Positions 50,819 to 60,064 of a stretch of 64,000 nucleotides of DNA are shown one piece after another. The DNA comes from Novosphingobium silvae (lineage in GTDB: Bacteria > Pseudomonadota > Alphaproteobacteria > Sphingomonadales > Sphingomonadaceae). Positions within the stretch are counted from its first letter, which is position 1. Each line of letters begins with the position of its first letter. The notes beneath the pieces are model-generated. The model saw only the letters and a program-made list of their open reading frames with translations, searched no databases and was not told the DNA's origin. Position numbers and translations under genes: made by a program. The DNA is taken from assembly GCF_009856825.1 (NCBI RefSeq), contig NZ_WVTD01000011.1:62001-126000 (forward strand). Reading direction: 5' to 3'.

Positions 50819-53473
50819 ATGCAGACGACGAACGAAATCCGCCGGTCCTTCCTCGACTACTTCGCCAGCAATGGCCACGAGGCGGTCCAGTCCGCGCCGC
50901 TCGTTCCCTACAACGATCCGACGCTGATGTTCGTGAATGCGGGCATGGTGCCTTTCAAGAATGTCTTCATGGGCCTTGAAACGCGCACGACGGCGCGTGC
51001 GACCTCTTCGCAGAAGTGCGTGCGCGCAGGCGGCAAGCACAACGACCTCGACAACGTGGGCTACACCGCGCGCCACCACACGTTCTTCGAGATGCTCGGC
51101 AACTTCTCTTTCGGCGACTACTTCAAGGAGCAGGCGATCACCCATGCGTGGACGCTGCTGACGAAGGAATGGGGCCTGCCCGCCGAAAAGCTGCTCGTCA
51201 CGGTCTACCACACCGATGACGAGGCGTTCGACCTGTGGAAGAAGATCGCAGGGCTGCCCGACCAGAAGATCATCCGCATCGCGACGAAAGACAACTTCTG
51301 GGCGATGGGCGACGAGGGGCCGTGCGGCCCGTGCTCCGAGATTTTCTTCGATCACGGCGACCACATCTGGGGCGGCCCTCCGGGATCGCCGGAAGAGGAC
51401 GGCGACCGCTTCATCGAGATCTGGAACCTCGTCTTCATGCAGTTCGAGCAGATGGCGGGCGAGATCGTGGGCAACCTGCCCAAGCCCTCGATCGACACGG
51501 GCATGGGGCTCGAGCGCATCTCCGCGGTCATGCAGGGGGTGCACGACAACTACGACATCGACACGTTCAAGGCCCTGATCGCGGCATCCGAAAGCCTGAC
51601 GGGCGTGGCCGCCGAGGGTGAAAGCCGTGCAAGCCACCGCGTCATCGCCGACCATCTGCGCTCCACCAGCTTCCTGTTGGCCGACGGCGTGCTGCCCTCG
51701 AACGAGGGGCGTGGGTATGTCCTGCGCCGCATCATGCGCCGCGCGATGCGCCACGCGCACCTGCTGGGCGCGCGCGACCCGCTGATGCACCGCCTGGTGC
51801 CCGCGCTCGTCGCCGAGATGGGCCAGGCCTATCCGGAACTCGGCCGCGCGCAGCCGCTGATCGAAGAGACCCTGCAGCGCGAGGAGATCCAGTTCCGTCG
51901 CACCCTCTCGAACGGGCTGAAGCTGCTTGACGAGGCGACCGTTTCCCTGGGCGAGGGCGGCGAGCTTCCCGGCGAGACCGCGTTCAAGCTCTACGACACA
52001 TATGGCTTCCCCTATGACCTGACAGAGGACGCCCTGCGCTCGCGCAACATCACGGTCGACAAGGCGGGGTTCGATGCCGCCATGGCGCAGCAGAAAGCTG
52101 CCGCCCGCGCAGCCTGGAAGGGCTCGGGCCAGTCGGCGGACAGCGAGGTGTGGTTCGACATCGCAGAGCGCGAAGGCGCCAGCGAGTTCACCGGCTATAC
52201 CGCCACCACGGGCGAAGGCCAGGTCGTCGCCCTGGTGAAGGACGGCCGCGAGGTTGCCTCGGCCGGCGCCGGGGAAGAGGTCGTCGTGCTGACCAACCAG
52301 ACCCCGTTTTACGGCGAATCGGGCGGCCAGGAAGGAGATCGCGGCACGATCACCGGCCCGGGCGGTCTGAAGATCGAGGTTTTGGACACGGCAAAGCCGC
52401 TGGGCCGCCTCCATGCGATGAGCGGCAAGGTGGAAGCGGGCACGATCCGGGTCGGCGATGCGGTGAACCTCACCGTGGATGCGCAGCGGCGCGATGCGGT
52501 GCGCGCGAACCACTCTGCCACGCACCTGCTGCACGCGGCCCTGCGCAAGCGCCTTGGCGACCATGTGACGCAGAAGGGCTCGCTGGTCGCCGCCGATCGC
52601 CTGCGCTTCGACTTCGCGCATCCCAAGGCGCTGACCGCAGAAGACATCACCGCCATCGAGGCGGAAGTGAATGCCGAGATCCGCGCCAACGAACAGGTTC
52701 TGACCCGCCTGATGACGCCGGATGACGCGATCGGCGCCGGCGCCATGGCGCTGTTCGGCGAGAAGTACGGCGACGAGGTGCGGGTGCTCTCGATGGGCCG
52801 CCTCTCGGGTGAGCGTACCTATTCGGTCGAGCTTTGCGGCGGCACCCATGTGCGGGCAACCGGCGACATTGGCGTGTTCCGCATCGTCTCGGAAAGCGCG
52901 GTGTCCTCGGGCGTTCGCCGCATCGAGGCGATGACCGGAGAAGGCGCGCGCCAGTGGCTGGTCGGCCGCGAGGATGCGCTGAAGAACGCAGCGAGCCTGC
53001 TGCGCACCACGCCTGACGAAGTGGAAGCACGCGTCGCCGCCCTGCTGGACGAGCGGCGCAAGCTTGAGCGCGAACTCGCCGAAGCGAAGAAGGCGCTGGC
53101 GCTTTCGGGCGCTTCGGGCGGAGCAAAGGCGGAAAGCGCGGACGAGGAGGTGGGCGGCATCAGGTTCTCCGGCCAGGTGCTGGAAGGGCTCGACCCCAAG
53201 GACCTGCGCGGTCTGCTCGACCAGGCGAAGCAGCGGCTGGTCTCGGGCGTGGCGGCGATCGTCGCGGTGAACGAGGGCAAGGCCAGCATCGCCGCTGCGG
53301 TCACCGAAGATCTCACCGGAACGGTCAGCGCGGTCGACCTCGTGCGCAAGGGCGTCGAGGCCCTGGGCGGCAAAGGCGGCGGCGGCCGCGCCGACATGGC
53401 GCAGGGCGGCGGCCCGGATGGCGCCAGGGCGGCCGACGCCATCGCGGCCGTCCGGGCGGCGCTGGCGGGATAG
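50819..53473 (+). CDS. alaS: Alanyl-tRNA synthetase
   Basis: An 884-residue synthetase. The catalytic domain starts [21 protein letters not shown], with the class II motif [18 protein letters not shown]. The editing domain contains [17 protein letters not shown] and VELCGGTHV (the zinc-type His/Cys set), and the C-Ala domain ends [16 protein letters not shown]. Length is normal. Together it charges tRNA-Ala and clears Ser/Gly mischarging. It is followed by a small membrane-protein gene that starts two bases after the stop. Confidence 0.97.
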   Translation: MQTTNEIRRSFLDYFASNGHEAVQSAPLVPYNDPTLMFVNAGMVPFKNVFMGLETRTTARATSSQKCVRAGGKHNDLDNVGYTARHHTFFEMLGNFSFGDYFKEQAITHAWTLLTKEWGLPAEKLLVTVYHTDDEAFDLWKKIAGLPDQKIIRIATKDNFWAMGDEGPCGPCSEIFFDHGDHIWGGPPGSPEEDGDRFIEIWNLVFMQFEQMAGEIVGNLPKPSIDTGMGLERISAVMQGVHDNYDIDTFKALIAASESLTGVAAEGESRASHRVIADHLRSTSFLLADGVLPSNEGRGYVLRRIMRRAMRHAHLLGARDPLMHRLVPALVAEMGQAYPELGRAQPLIEETLQREEIQFRRTLSNGLKLLDEATVSLGEGGELPGETAFKLYDTYGFPYDLTEDALRSRNITVDKAGFDAAMAQQKAAARAAWKGSGQSADSEVWFDIAEREGASEFTGYTATTGEGQVVALVKDGREVASAGAGEEVVVLTNQTPFYGESGGQEGDRGTITGPGGLKIEVLDTAKPLGRLHAMSGKVEAGTIRVGDAVNLTVDAQRRDAVRANHSATHLLHAALRKRLGDHVTQKGSLVAADRLRFDFAHPKALTAEDITAIEAEVNAEIRANEQVLTRLMTPDDAIGAGAMALFGEKYGDEVRVLSMGRLSGERTYSVELCGGTHVRATGDIGVFRIVSESAVSSGVRRIEAMTGEGARQWLVGREDALKNAASLLRTTPDEVEARVAALLDERRKLERELAEAKKALALSGASGGAKAESADEEVGGIRFSGQVLEGLDPKDLRGLLDQAKQRLVSGVAAIVAVNEGKASIAAAVTEDLTGTVSAVDLVRKGVEALGGKGGGGRADMAQGGGPDGARAADAIAAVRAALAG

Positions 53474-53475
53474 TC

Positions 53476-53958
53476 ATGGGCGAGGGGCTCCGCAAGGCTC
53501 TCGCCTTTACCGGCTGCGGCCTCTGGCTCGGCTCCTCGCTCATGCCTCTGTTCGGCGGTGCGGCCAAGCACCGGGTCCTGTGCAGGGGCGCCACGTTCGA
53601 TGGGCAGTTCGACGCCTGCTTCAACGACTACCTTCCGGTTCTGGAACTGATTGCGCCCCTGGGTGCGCTGTTCCTGCTGTACCCCTTCGCAGTCTTCGCT
53701 TCCGCCGTCTGGGCTCCGGAGCCCGGTCAGCGCCGCCAGCACTGGCGGCTCGCTCCGGAAACCGGGGCTGCGGCGCGCTTCCCCTGGTACACGCTGCTGT
53801 GCACGGCCGGTCTCGTCGGCGCGGCATGGCTCGCCTCGCGCTATCCGCTGGACCCGGTGACGGCCCCGTTCATGCTGTTCTGGACGGTTTTCGGACTGTG
53901 GTTCGCCGGCGGCGCCACTGTCACCTTCCAGGCCGGACGTGCCCGCTTAGGCGGGTGA
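53476..53958 (+). CDS. Four-span membrane protein of unknown function
   Basis: A 160-residue protein with four hydrophobic segments (about residues 8-27, 53-77, 104-122 and 130-152) and conserved-looking cysteines in the first half (CRGATFDGQFDACF, probably a periplasmic loop with a disulfide). I know no family. It starts 2 bases after the alaS stop, so translation is likely coupled. The 3' end is only 11 bases from the convergent antiporter gene. Confidence 0.72.
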   Translation: MGEGLRKALAFTGCGLWLGSSLMPLFGGAAKHRVLCRGATFDGQFDACFNDYLPVLELIAPLGALFLLYPFAVFASAVWAPEPGQRRQHWRLAPETGAAARFPWYTLLCTAGLVGAAWLASRYPLDPVTAPFMLFWTVFGLWFAGGATVTFQAGRARLGG

Positions 53959-53969
53959 GGCACGGCCCG

Positions 53970-55751
53970 TCAGGCGCGCTCCTGCGTCAGCTGGCCGGAT
54001 CTCAGCGACGGCTTCTCCGCCAGCCCGCCGCGCTCCATGATCATCTCGCGGAACTCGTCACGCTTTTCGTGGATGGAGGCGATCACCGGGCCGACCGCCA
54101 CGCCCGTCTCCACAAGCGCCGCCTCGCTCAGCTGCAGGGAGCTTTCGAGCGTTTCGGGCACCGCGTAGCTGGCGCCCGCACGGTAGAGCTGCGCCGCGTG
54201 ATCGGCGTCGCGCGCCCGGGCGAGGATCGGCAGGTCCGGGAACTGCGTGCGCAGCTTGCGCACGATGCGCTGGGCGGCGACCGGCTCGTCCATGGTGATG
54301 ATGACGGCGGCGGCTTCTCCGGCCCCCAGGCGCAGCAGCGCATCGCCGCGCGCCGCATCGCCGAACGCCACCGTGTAGCCGCGCCTGCGCCCACTGGCGA
54401 CAAGGTCGGTGTCGCTGTCGATCGCGAGATAGGGGCGGCCATGGCGGGCGAGCATGTCGGCGACGAGATGCCCGACGCGCCCGAAGCCGACGATCAGCGT
54501 GCGCGGGCGGCTTTCGTCCTCGACCGGGGCGTGCTGCGGGGCGTCCGCCGCATCGACGCGGCGGCCCATGATCTTGCCGCCATAGGCAAGCAGCGGCGTG
54601 ATCGTGAGGCCAAGCGCCGTGACGATCTGCCAGAACTGCGCCGTGCCGGGCTGGATCAACTGCGCCGTCGTCGCGGCGGCGAGCACGATCAGCGTGGTCT
54701 CGGACGGGCTCGACATCAGGATGCCGGTTTCGGTCGCGGTGCCGCGCCGTGCTCCCATGATCCGGAGCATGAGCCCGGTCACCACCGCCTTGAGCACGAT
54801 CACGACGAGGGTGGCGATCAGGATCGAGGCGAGCCCGTCCCAGACGACCGCGAGGTCGATGCTCATGCCGATGGTGATGAGGAAAACGCCGAGGGCGAGG
54901 CCCTTGAACGGCTCGATGATCTCCTCGACCTCGGAGTGATACTCCGTCTCGGCGATGAGGAGCCCGGCCACCAGCGCGCCGACGATGGGGGAAAGGCCCG
55001 CCGCAGCGGTAGTCAGCGAGGCAAGGATCACCACCAGAAGGCTGGCGGCAAGGAACAGTTCCGGGCTCTTGGTGCGGGCGGCCTGTGCGAAAAGGGGAGG
55101 CAGCAGGTAGCGGCCAAGGATCAGCAGCGCGCCGAGCGCGACCGTGCCCCACAGCAGCGTGGTCAGCAGTTCTCCCACGCCGTCGCTTCCGGCATGCGGG
55201 GCGAGCGCGCCGAGCAGGAAGATGATCGGCACCAGCGCGATGTCCTCGAACAACAGCATCGACAGCGCCGCGCGGCCCACGGGCGTGGTCGTCTCGGTGA
55301 TCTTGAGCACCAGCGCGGTGGACGATAGCGCCAGCGCCAGCCCCAGCGCCAGCGCGCCCGAGAAGCTCTGGCCGATGGCGGCGAGGATGAACGTCAGCGA
55401 GCCGCCGATCACCAACAGTTCCAGCGACCCCAGCCCGAAGACCATGCGCCGCATCTGCCACAGCCGCGCGAAGGAAAGCTCGAGCCCGATCGAGAACAGC
55501 AGCAGGATGATGCCGAACTCGGCGAAGAGCTCCAGCCCCTCCGGATCGGTGATGGTGAAGTACGACAGCCAGGGATGGTCGAACACGTGCCGCCCAAGGC
55601 CGAACGGACCTACCAGAAGGCCCACAAGGATGAAGCCGATCACGGGCGTGATGCGGTAGCGGTTGAACACGGGGATCACGATGCCCGCCGCGCCCAGGAT
55701 TACCAGGGCGTCGGACATGACGGGGGAATAGAGGTCGCTGCTGCCTGCCAT
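53970..55751 (-). CDS. KefB/KefC-type monovalent cation:proton antiporter (CPA2)
   Basis: A 593-residue membrane transporter with about 12 helices and a C-terminal Rossmann (TrkA-N/RCK) domain. Visible: VIGFILVGLLVGPFGLG, GLALALSSTALVLKI (the CPA2 half-helix region), LLFEDIALVPIIFLLGALAP, and TLIVGFGRVGHLVADMLARHGRPYLAID in the nucleotide-binding domain. KefB/C members exchange K+ or Na+ for H+, with control by NAD(H) or glutathione adducts. No KefF/G ancillary gene is next to it. A second ATG (55718) is possible. Confidence 0.92.
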   Translation of the reverse strand: MAGSSDLYSPVMSDALVILGAAGIVIPVFNRYRITPVIGFILVGLLVGPFGLGRHVFDHPWLSYFTITDPEGLELFAEFGIILLLFSIGLELSFARLWQMRRMVFGLGSLELLVIGGSLTFILAAIGQSFSGALALGLALALSSTALVLKITETTTPVGRAALSMLLFEDIALVPIIFLLGALAPHAGSDGVGELLTTLLWGTVALGALLILGRYLLPPLFAQAARTKSPELFLAASLLVVILASLTTAAAGLSPIVGALVAGLLIAETEYHSEVEEIIEPFKGLALGVFLITIGMSIDLAVVWDGLASILIATLVVIVLKAVVTGLMLRIMGARRGTATETGILMSSPSETTLIVLAAATTAQLIQPGTAQFWQIVTALGLTITPLLAYGGKIMGRRVDAADAPQHAPVEDESRPRTLIVGFGRVGHLVADMLARHGRPYLAIDSDTDLVASGRRRGYTVAFGDAARGDALLRLGAGEAAAVIITMDEPVAAQRIVRKLRTQFPDLPILARARDADHAAQLYRAGASYAVPETLESSLQLSEAALVETGVAVGPVIASIHEKRDEFREMIMERGGLAEKPSLRSGQLTQERA

Positions 55752-55930
55752 TGGTCGATCCTAGGGCACGGTGCGTCACGATGGAACCGGTGACATGCCC
55801 GAAATCGCCCGGGTTAGGCGATCGACGCAAGCAAGTGGCGCGATCCCTGCAAGAAGGGCCTGCGGAAAGGCTCGGGCTTGCCGCGCAACTTCACTTGGCG
55901 TTCAGCAAAGCGCTGGCTATAGACCCACCC

Positions 55931-56728
55931 ATGTTCGAACGCTCGCGCCTGAAGACCGCCCTCCTTGTCGCCGCCACCGGCGCGATCGTGCTGACTGCCG
56001 GATGCGGAGGGCGCGGGGGCAAGAACCGCGACACCGCCTATGTCGCGCGCGACGTTGACACGCTCTATGCCGCCGCGCAGCAGCGCCTCGAGACCGGGCG
56101 TACCCGCCAGGCCGCCGCGCTGTTCGACGAGGTGGAGCGCCAGCATCCCTATTCGCCCTGGGCCCGCCGCGCCCAGCTGATGAGCGCGTTCAGCTATTAC
56201 GCCGCGCGCGACTACAACAAGGCGATCCAGTCCGCGCAGCGCTTCCTCTCGATCCACCCGGGCAACAAGGACGCGCCTTACGCCTACTACCTGATCGCCA
56301 TCTGCTACTACGAGCAGATCAGCGATGTCACGCGCGACCAGCGCACGACCGAGCAGGCCAAGCAGGCGCTGACCGACGTGATGCGCCGCTATCCCGGCAC
56401 GCCTTATGCCTCCGATGCCAAGCTCAAGATCGACCTTGTGAACGATCACCTTGCCGGCAAGGAGATGACCATCGGCCGCTCGTATGAACGCAGCGGCAAG
56501 TGGCTCGCCGCCACGCTGCGGTTCCGCAACGTGGTCGACAATTTCCAGACCACCAGCCACACGCCCGAGGCGCTGTTCCGCCTGGTCGAGGGTTATCTGT
56601 CGCTCGGCGTCCCGGAAGAGGCGCAGAAGGCGGCGGCCGTGCTCGAGCAGAACTATCCCGGTAGCGAGTGGTACGACCGCGCCTACAAGCTGATGAACCG
56701 CCACGCGCCCGAGAACGTCGCCGCCTGA
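55931..56728 (+). CDS. bamD: Outer membrane protein assembly factor BamD
   Basis: A 265-residue lipoprotein of the BAM complex that inserts beta-barrel proteins into the outer membrane. The signal ends at a lipobox (VLTAGC), and the mature part is a series of TPR repeats (YAAAQQRLETGRTRQAAALFDEVERQHPYSPWARRAQLM, then DYNKAIQSAQRFLSIHPGNKDAPYAYYL). ATG at 55931 was chosen because it places the signal peptide correctly; the frame is open to 55751. A good terminator follows at 56776. recN and ligA, its usual neighbours, lie 3.3 kb further on. Confidence 0.95.
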   Translation: MFERSRLKTALLVAATGAIVLTAGCGGRGGKNRDTAYVARDVDTLYAAAQQRLETGRTRQAAALFDEVERQHPYSPWARRAQLMSAFSYYAARDYNKAIQSAQRFLSIHPGNKDAPYAYYLIAICYYEQISDVTRDQRTTEQAKQALTDVMRRYPGTPYASDAKLKIDLVNDHLAGKEMTIGRSYERSGKWLAATLRFRNVVDNFQTTSHTPEALFRLVEGYLSLGVPEEAQKAAAVLEQNYPGSEWYDRAYKLMNRHAPENVAA

Positions 56729-57161
56729 CGCAAGCGCGGCTTGCCGCCTCGTCGCTTCGGCACGCATGAGATCGACGGCTCGACCGCAATGCGGTCGGGC
56801 CGTTTTCGTATCTGCGCCTCGCGCGCATTCGCTCCGGCGATGCCATCTGCCGCATAAGAGTTTCGCTTTGCCGCCTGATAGCCAAAGTCTATTGTCCACC
56901 AATGCAGTTGAGATTACGAATGCTCAACAAGGGCAACGAAACTCAGGAGGACACCGCATGAGGACGAGCGAAGCATAGCTTCGGCAGGCACCACGCCGGA
57001 TTTCTCCGGTCCTCCCTTTCTCTCTATCATCTCCGGCGCTTTGTCGATCGCGGTTCCGCGATGGCTTTCGTGCGCCCGGTTCAATCCTGCCAGGGGGCAG
57101 GTCCATCAGCAGGTGCACGCCGGGGCCGGGTGCATCGCATCCGACATGAGGACTTGAAGCA
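56729..57161. promoter_or_regulatory. bamD terminator region and TonB-receptor leader
   Basis: After the terminator at 56776 comes the leader of the receptor gene. It contains a mini-ORF MQLRLRMLNKGNETQEDTA (from 56901) whose stop overlaps the start of a six-codon ORF MRTSEA; the latter has a good CAGGAGG before it. The hairpin CGAAGC-ATA-GCTTCG covers the end of that ORF, and CCGGA-TTTC-TCCGG followed by a CT-rich tract lies a little downstream. This looks like a regulated leader, but no known riboswitch class is recognised. Confidence 0.4.
56776..56806 (+). terminator. Rho-independent terminator of bamD
   Basis: A 12-bp stem (56776-56787 with 56791-56802, one U-G pair in plus-strand RNA), loop AAT and a TTTT run. 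It is 47 bases after the bamD stop codon. Confidence 0.85.
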
Positions 57162-59624
57162 ATGCACTCGTTCGTCCGCCGTACTCTTCTTGCCACCACG
57201 ATGCTTGCCTCGGCTGTCGGCTGCGCCTCGGCTGCCCAGGCGGAGGAGGCGGCTCCCGCGGGCGAGGAGCAGTCCTCGACGACATCGGTGGGCACCGGCG
57301 CGCATGACCGGGGCGGCGACATCGTCGTCACAGCCCGCCGCCGCATCGAATCGAGCCAGGAGGTGCCGCTCGCGATTTCGGTCGTCGGGGGCGAGCACAT
57401 CGATTCAACCGGTTCGTTCAACGTCGGCCGCCTCCAGCAGCTGACGCCGACCCTGCAGTTCTATTCGTCGAACCCGCGCAACACGGCCGTGAACATTCGC
57501 GGGCTCGGCGTGCCGTTCGGCCTTACCAACGACGGTATCGAGCAGGGCGTGGGCATCTACGTCGACGACGTCTACAACTCGCGCGTGGCCTCTGCCACGT
57601 TCGACTTCCTCGACGTGGCGCAGGTGGAAGTGCTGCGCGGCCCGCAGGGCACGCTCTATGGCAAGAACACCACGGCCGGCGCGATCAACATCACCACCAA
57701 CCAGCCGACCTTCGATTTCGAAGGCAAGGCCGAGGTTTCGATCGGCAACTACAACTTCAAGCAGGCCAAGGCGGCGATCTCCGGTCCGCTGAGCGACACG
57801 CTGGCGGCGCGCCTCGCGGTGTCCGCCACGGACCGGCGCGGCACGATCTACAACGTCACCAGCAACCAGTGGATCCAGAGCCAGGACAACCTCGGCATCC
57901 GTGGCCAGCTGCTCTGGCGCCCGACCGATACGCTGGACATCACGCTGGCGGGGGACTTCAGCTCGCAGGACGCGAACTGCTGCGGCTCGGTCTATGTCCG
58001 CACGGGCCTGACGCAGCGCGCGCTCAACCGCCAGTTCGAGGCTCTGGCCGATGCGCTGGGCTACCAGCCGGTCAGCCGCAACCCGTTCGACCGCCGCACC
58101 GATCTCGACACTCCGCTCAAGGCCGAGAACAAGATCGGCGGCGCCTCGCTGCGGGTGAAGTGGGACTTTGGGGAAGGCACGCTGACCTCGATCACCGCCT
58201 GGCGCTTCTGGGACTGGGATCCCTCGAACGACCGTGACTTCACCGGATTGCCGATCGTCGCGCTGTCGCAGAACCCTTCGCAGCAGGACCAGTACACGCA
58301 GGAACTGCGCTACAACTACAGCAGCGACGCGATCGACTTCGTGGTGGGCGCCTTCGGCTTCTACCAGCGGATCGACACGCAGGGCACCGAGCAGCACGGC
58401 GCCGCATCCAGCCGTTGGAACATCGCGCCTTCCAATCCCCTTTCGACCGATCCCAGCGTGCTCGACGGCCTCGTCGCGTACAATTCGCAGTACCTCAAGA
58501 ACACCAGCGCGGCGCTCTACGGCCAGCTCAGCTGGCATGTCACTCCGGAGTTGACGCTGCAGCCGGGCGTGCGCCTGAACTACGACAAGAAGGACGGCTA
58601 CTACCAGCGCCGCGTCTTCGACGGCGCGGGCAACGAGATCCTGCTCGACGGGACCACCAACGCGCGCAAGACCGCGCAGCTGGCGATCTTCACGCCGCAG
58701 GAAATCTCGCCGCGCTTCAGCGACTGGAACTTCAGCTACGACTTCACCGTGAGCTACAGGATCGCGCCGGACGTACTCGCCTATGCGACTTACGCGAAGT
58801 CCTTCAAGTCGGGCGGCATCAACCAGAACGGCGTGCCAACCGACGCGCAGAACAACCCGATCCTTGCCGCCGCCACGGTGAAGCCGGAGGACGTGGACCA
58901 TTACGAAGCGGGCCTGAAGACCCAGTTCTGGGATCGCCGCGCAACCTTCAACCTCTCGATCTTCCGCACCGACATCAGGAACTACCAGGCCAACGTCAAC
59001 AACGGCCAGTTCGGCGTCCTGCGCGGCTATCTGGCCAATGCCGGGGCAGTGCGCTCGCAGGGCGTGGAAGCCGACTTCTCGATCCGTCCGAGCGAGCGCT
59101 TCAACGCCTACGTCAACGGCGCCTACACCGACGCGACCTATCGCCGGTTCGTCGACGCGCCATGCCCGCCGGAGCTTTCGGGCGGCACCACCGCCGGGGC
59201 GGGCCAGTCCCCCAGCGCGCCCGGCACGCCGGGCGGCATCAGCCCGGCCAACTGCGACGTGTCCGGCCAGCGCCTTCCCGGCATTTCCGAATGGTCGTTC
59301 TCGTTCGGGGCCGAGGCCAACGCCCCGTTCACGCTGCTGGGCAAGGAAGGCGAGGTCTACCTGGGTTACGACGGCTCGGTCCGCTCGAACTTCTCGTCGA
59401 ACCCTTCCGCCTCGGCCTACACTTGGATCGACGGGTACAGCCTCCACAACTTCCGTGCCGGCTTCCGCACCGATGCCGGGTTCGACATCTATTGCTGGGT
59501 CCGCAACGCATTCGATGAGAATTACTTCGAGCAGCTCATGGTCGGCCCCGGCAACACGGGCCTGATCGCAGGCCTGCCTGGCGATCCCCGGACCTGGGGT
59601 TTCACCGTCAAGTCCAACTTCTGA
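57162..59624 (+). CDS. TonB-dependent outer-membrane receptor
   Basis: An 820-residue receptor. Signal peptide ending ASAAQA; TonB box/plug start DIVVTARRR; plug with VPLAISVVGGEHID, LQFYSSNPRNTAVNIRGLG and the hallmark VEVLRGPQGTLYGKNTTAGAINITT; then a 22-stranded barrel ending RTWGFTVKSNF with a terminal Phe. The plug type is common in sphingomonads, which use many such receptors for aromatic compounds, oligosaccharides and siderophores. The substrate cannot be read; no transporter or regulator is adjacent. It stands between bamD and recN, which are neighbours in many relatives. Confidence 0.95.
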   Translation: MHSFVRRTLLATTMLASAVGCASAAQAEEAAPAGEEQSSTTSVGTGAHDRGGDIVVTARRRIESSQEVPLAISVVGGEHIDSTGSFNVGRLQQLTPTLQFYSSNPRNTAVNIRGLGVPFGLTNDGIEQGVGIYVDDVYNSRVASATFDFLDVAQVEVLRGPQGTLYGKNTTAGAINITTNQPTFDFEGKAEVSIGNYNFKQAKAAISGPLSDTLAARLAVSATDRRGTIYNVTSNQWIQSQDNLGIRGQLLWRPTDTLDITLAGDFSSQDANCCGSVYVRTGLTQRALNRQFEALADALGYQPVSRNPFDRRTDLDTPLKAENKIGGASLRVKWDFGEGTLTSITAWRFWDWDPSNDRDFTGLPIVALSQNPSQQDQYTQELRYNYSSDAIDFVVGAFGFYQRIDTQGTEQHGAASSRWNIAPSNPLSTDPSVLDGLVAYNSQYLKNTSAALYGQLSWHVTPELTLQPGVRLNYDKKDGYYQRRVFDGAGNEILLDGTTNARKTAQLAIFTPQEISPRFSDWNFSYDFTVSYRIAPDVLAYATYAKSFKSGGINQNGVPTDAQNNPILAAATVKPEDVDHYEAGLKTQFWDRRATFNLSIFRTDIRNYQANVNNGQFGVLRGYLANAGAVRSQGVEADFSIRPSERFNAYVNGAYTDATYRRFVDAPCPPELSGGTTAGAGQSPSAPGTPGGISPANCDVSGQRLPGISEWSFSFGAEANAPFTLLGKEGEVYLGYDGSVRSNFSSNPSASAYTWIDGYSLHNFRAGFRTDAGFDIYCWVRNAFDENYFEQLMVGPGNTGLIAGLPGDPRTWGFTVKSNF

Positions 59625-59636
59625 GCCGCTCTTCCG

Positions 59637-59660
59637 GGCCCGGCCTGCGATCGCCGGGCC
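59637..59660 (+). terminator. Hairpin after the TonB receptor gene
   Basis: A perfect 8-bp GC stem (59637-59644 with 59653-59660) with an 8-nt loop, 13 bases after the stop codon. No clear T-run follows. Confidence 0.45.
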
Positions 59661-59839
59661 GCTTCCCTGCGGATGGTGGACGGGATCGGCCGAAGCGATC
59701 TGAATGAAAATTCGGTAATTTCGCGAAATCTAAATTCGAGGTTAGCCTCCTGTTTACCACCCAAGATAAATAAGGTGGAAGGATATCGGTGGAATGCCGC
59801 TGTCCAGCCGTGATGGCGTGGGGGTTGATTTCGTTTCCG

Positions 59840-59989
59840 ATGGACATGAAGCATGATTTCGCACCCGATCCCGAAGTCAGCGCCCGATGCGCCGACCGCC
59901 GGGTCTGGCCGCCCGAGGCGTTCCTGCTCATCGCGATCTTTGTCGCGGTGTGGGTGATCTTCGCGGTCAACCTGATCGGGATCGACTGA
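59840..59989 (+). CDS. Small single-span membrane protein (49 aa)
   Basis: A short protein with a polar N-terminus (MDMKHDFAPDPEVSARCADR) and one C-terminal hydrophobic helix (FLLIAIFVAVWVIFAVNLIG). ATG at 59840 and ATG at 59846 are both in frame; GGGGGT lies about 12 bases upstream. It resembles the 48-residue protein at 18312 in design but not in sequence. Function unknown. It precedes recN by 75 bases. Confidence 0.55.
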   Translation: MDMKHDFAPDPEVSARCADRRVWPPEAFLLIAIFVAVWVIFAVNLIGID

Positions 59990-60064
59990 AGCACTGCCAA
60001 GGGTGCACGCCATGCGAAACGCAGGTGACGGGCGGTTCGCCATCGGCTAGAACGCTTGGCGAAC

